DNA from: CAG-791 sp045113775
Lineage (GTDB): Bacteria > Bacillota > Clostridia > Lachnospirales > Lachnospiraceae
Length of the DNA: 21,197 bases
Assembly: GCA_045113775.1 (NCBI GenBank)
Contig: JBGUJH010000082.1
Span: 1-21,197, forward strand
Direction of reading: 5' to 3'
The notes below the pieces were generated by a model that saw nothing but the letters and a program-made list of their open reading frames with translations, was not told the DNA's origin and ran no database searches. The position numbers and the translations under genes were made by a program. Shown one piece after another: positions 21,197 through 21,197 of this stretch; within the stretch, counting starts at the first letter, position 1, and every line of letters starts with the position of its first letter.

Positions 21197-21197
21197 T

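Overview
The window looks like chromosomal DNA from an anaerobic, low-to-mid GC Gram-positive of the class Clostridia, most likely Lachnospiraceae. The reasons are strong AGGAGG-type ribosome binding sites, a rubrerythrin, a class A PBP with a Gly-rich tail, a heterodimeric ABC exporter pair of the usual clostridial type, pyrB followed by pyrI, and a DUF5721-like gene. The family-level assignment is inference. I see no rRNA, tRNA, CRISPR array, insertion sequence or phage gene.

Layout, plus strand first. A VanZ-like membrane protein (102-716), a rubrerythrin (845-1405), an esterase-like alpha/beta hydrolase with Asp at the nucleophile position (1585-2349), MalQ (2557-4107) and a class A PBP with a long Gly/Thr/Glu tail (4236-6902). 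A terminator and an extended -10 promoter then lead into a probable transport operon (7224-14738): MacB-like ATPase, 857-residue FtsX-type permease, small lipoprotein and two halves of a heterodimeric ABC exporter. An M13 zinc metallopeptidase lipoprotein (14872-17085), an Hsp20 chaperone with its own promoter (17392-17838) and Maf (18017-18619) follow. On the minus strand, converging on maf, is a compact four-gene unit: DUF1294 membrane protein, DUF5721-like protein, pyrB, pyrI (20991 down to 18717).

The most unusual content is not coding. Five copies of an about 84-bp element (1-84, 7098-7181, 14770-14853, 18621-18705, and 21113-21196 on the minus strand) sit between genes. Each can form the same fold: a 9-bp GC-rich outer stem, a one-sided purine bulge with conserved GG and AG, an inner 6-bp stem, then a separate 6-7 bp hairpin. 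Loops vary while stems are kept, and one copy has a compensatory T-A to C-G change. Two copies are preceded by a second palindrome (ACTCA...TGAGT with a G-run/C-run core). Four of five copies lie just upstream of, and in the same direction as, a gene. The window begins and ends in copies facing opposite ways, which suggests a contig broken at an abundant genomic repeat. I cannot name this family; it is either a structured RNA leader element or a REP/MITE-like dispersed palindrome.

Secondary points are a perfect palindrome over the rubrerythrin promoter, a TGTTATA-N7-TATAACA palindrome over the hsp20 promoter, nested inverted repeats before the PBP gene, and a plus-strand terminator lying antisense just upstream of pyrB.
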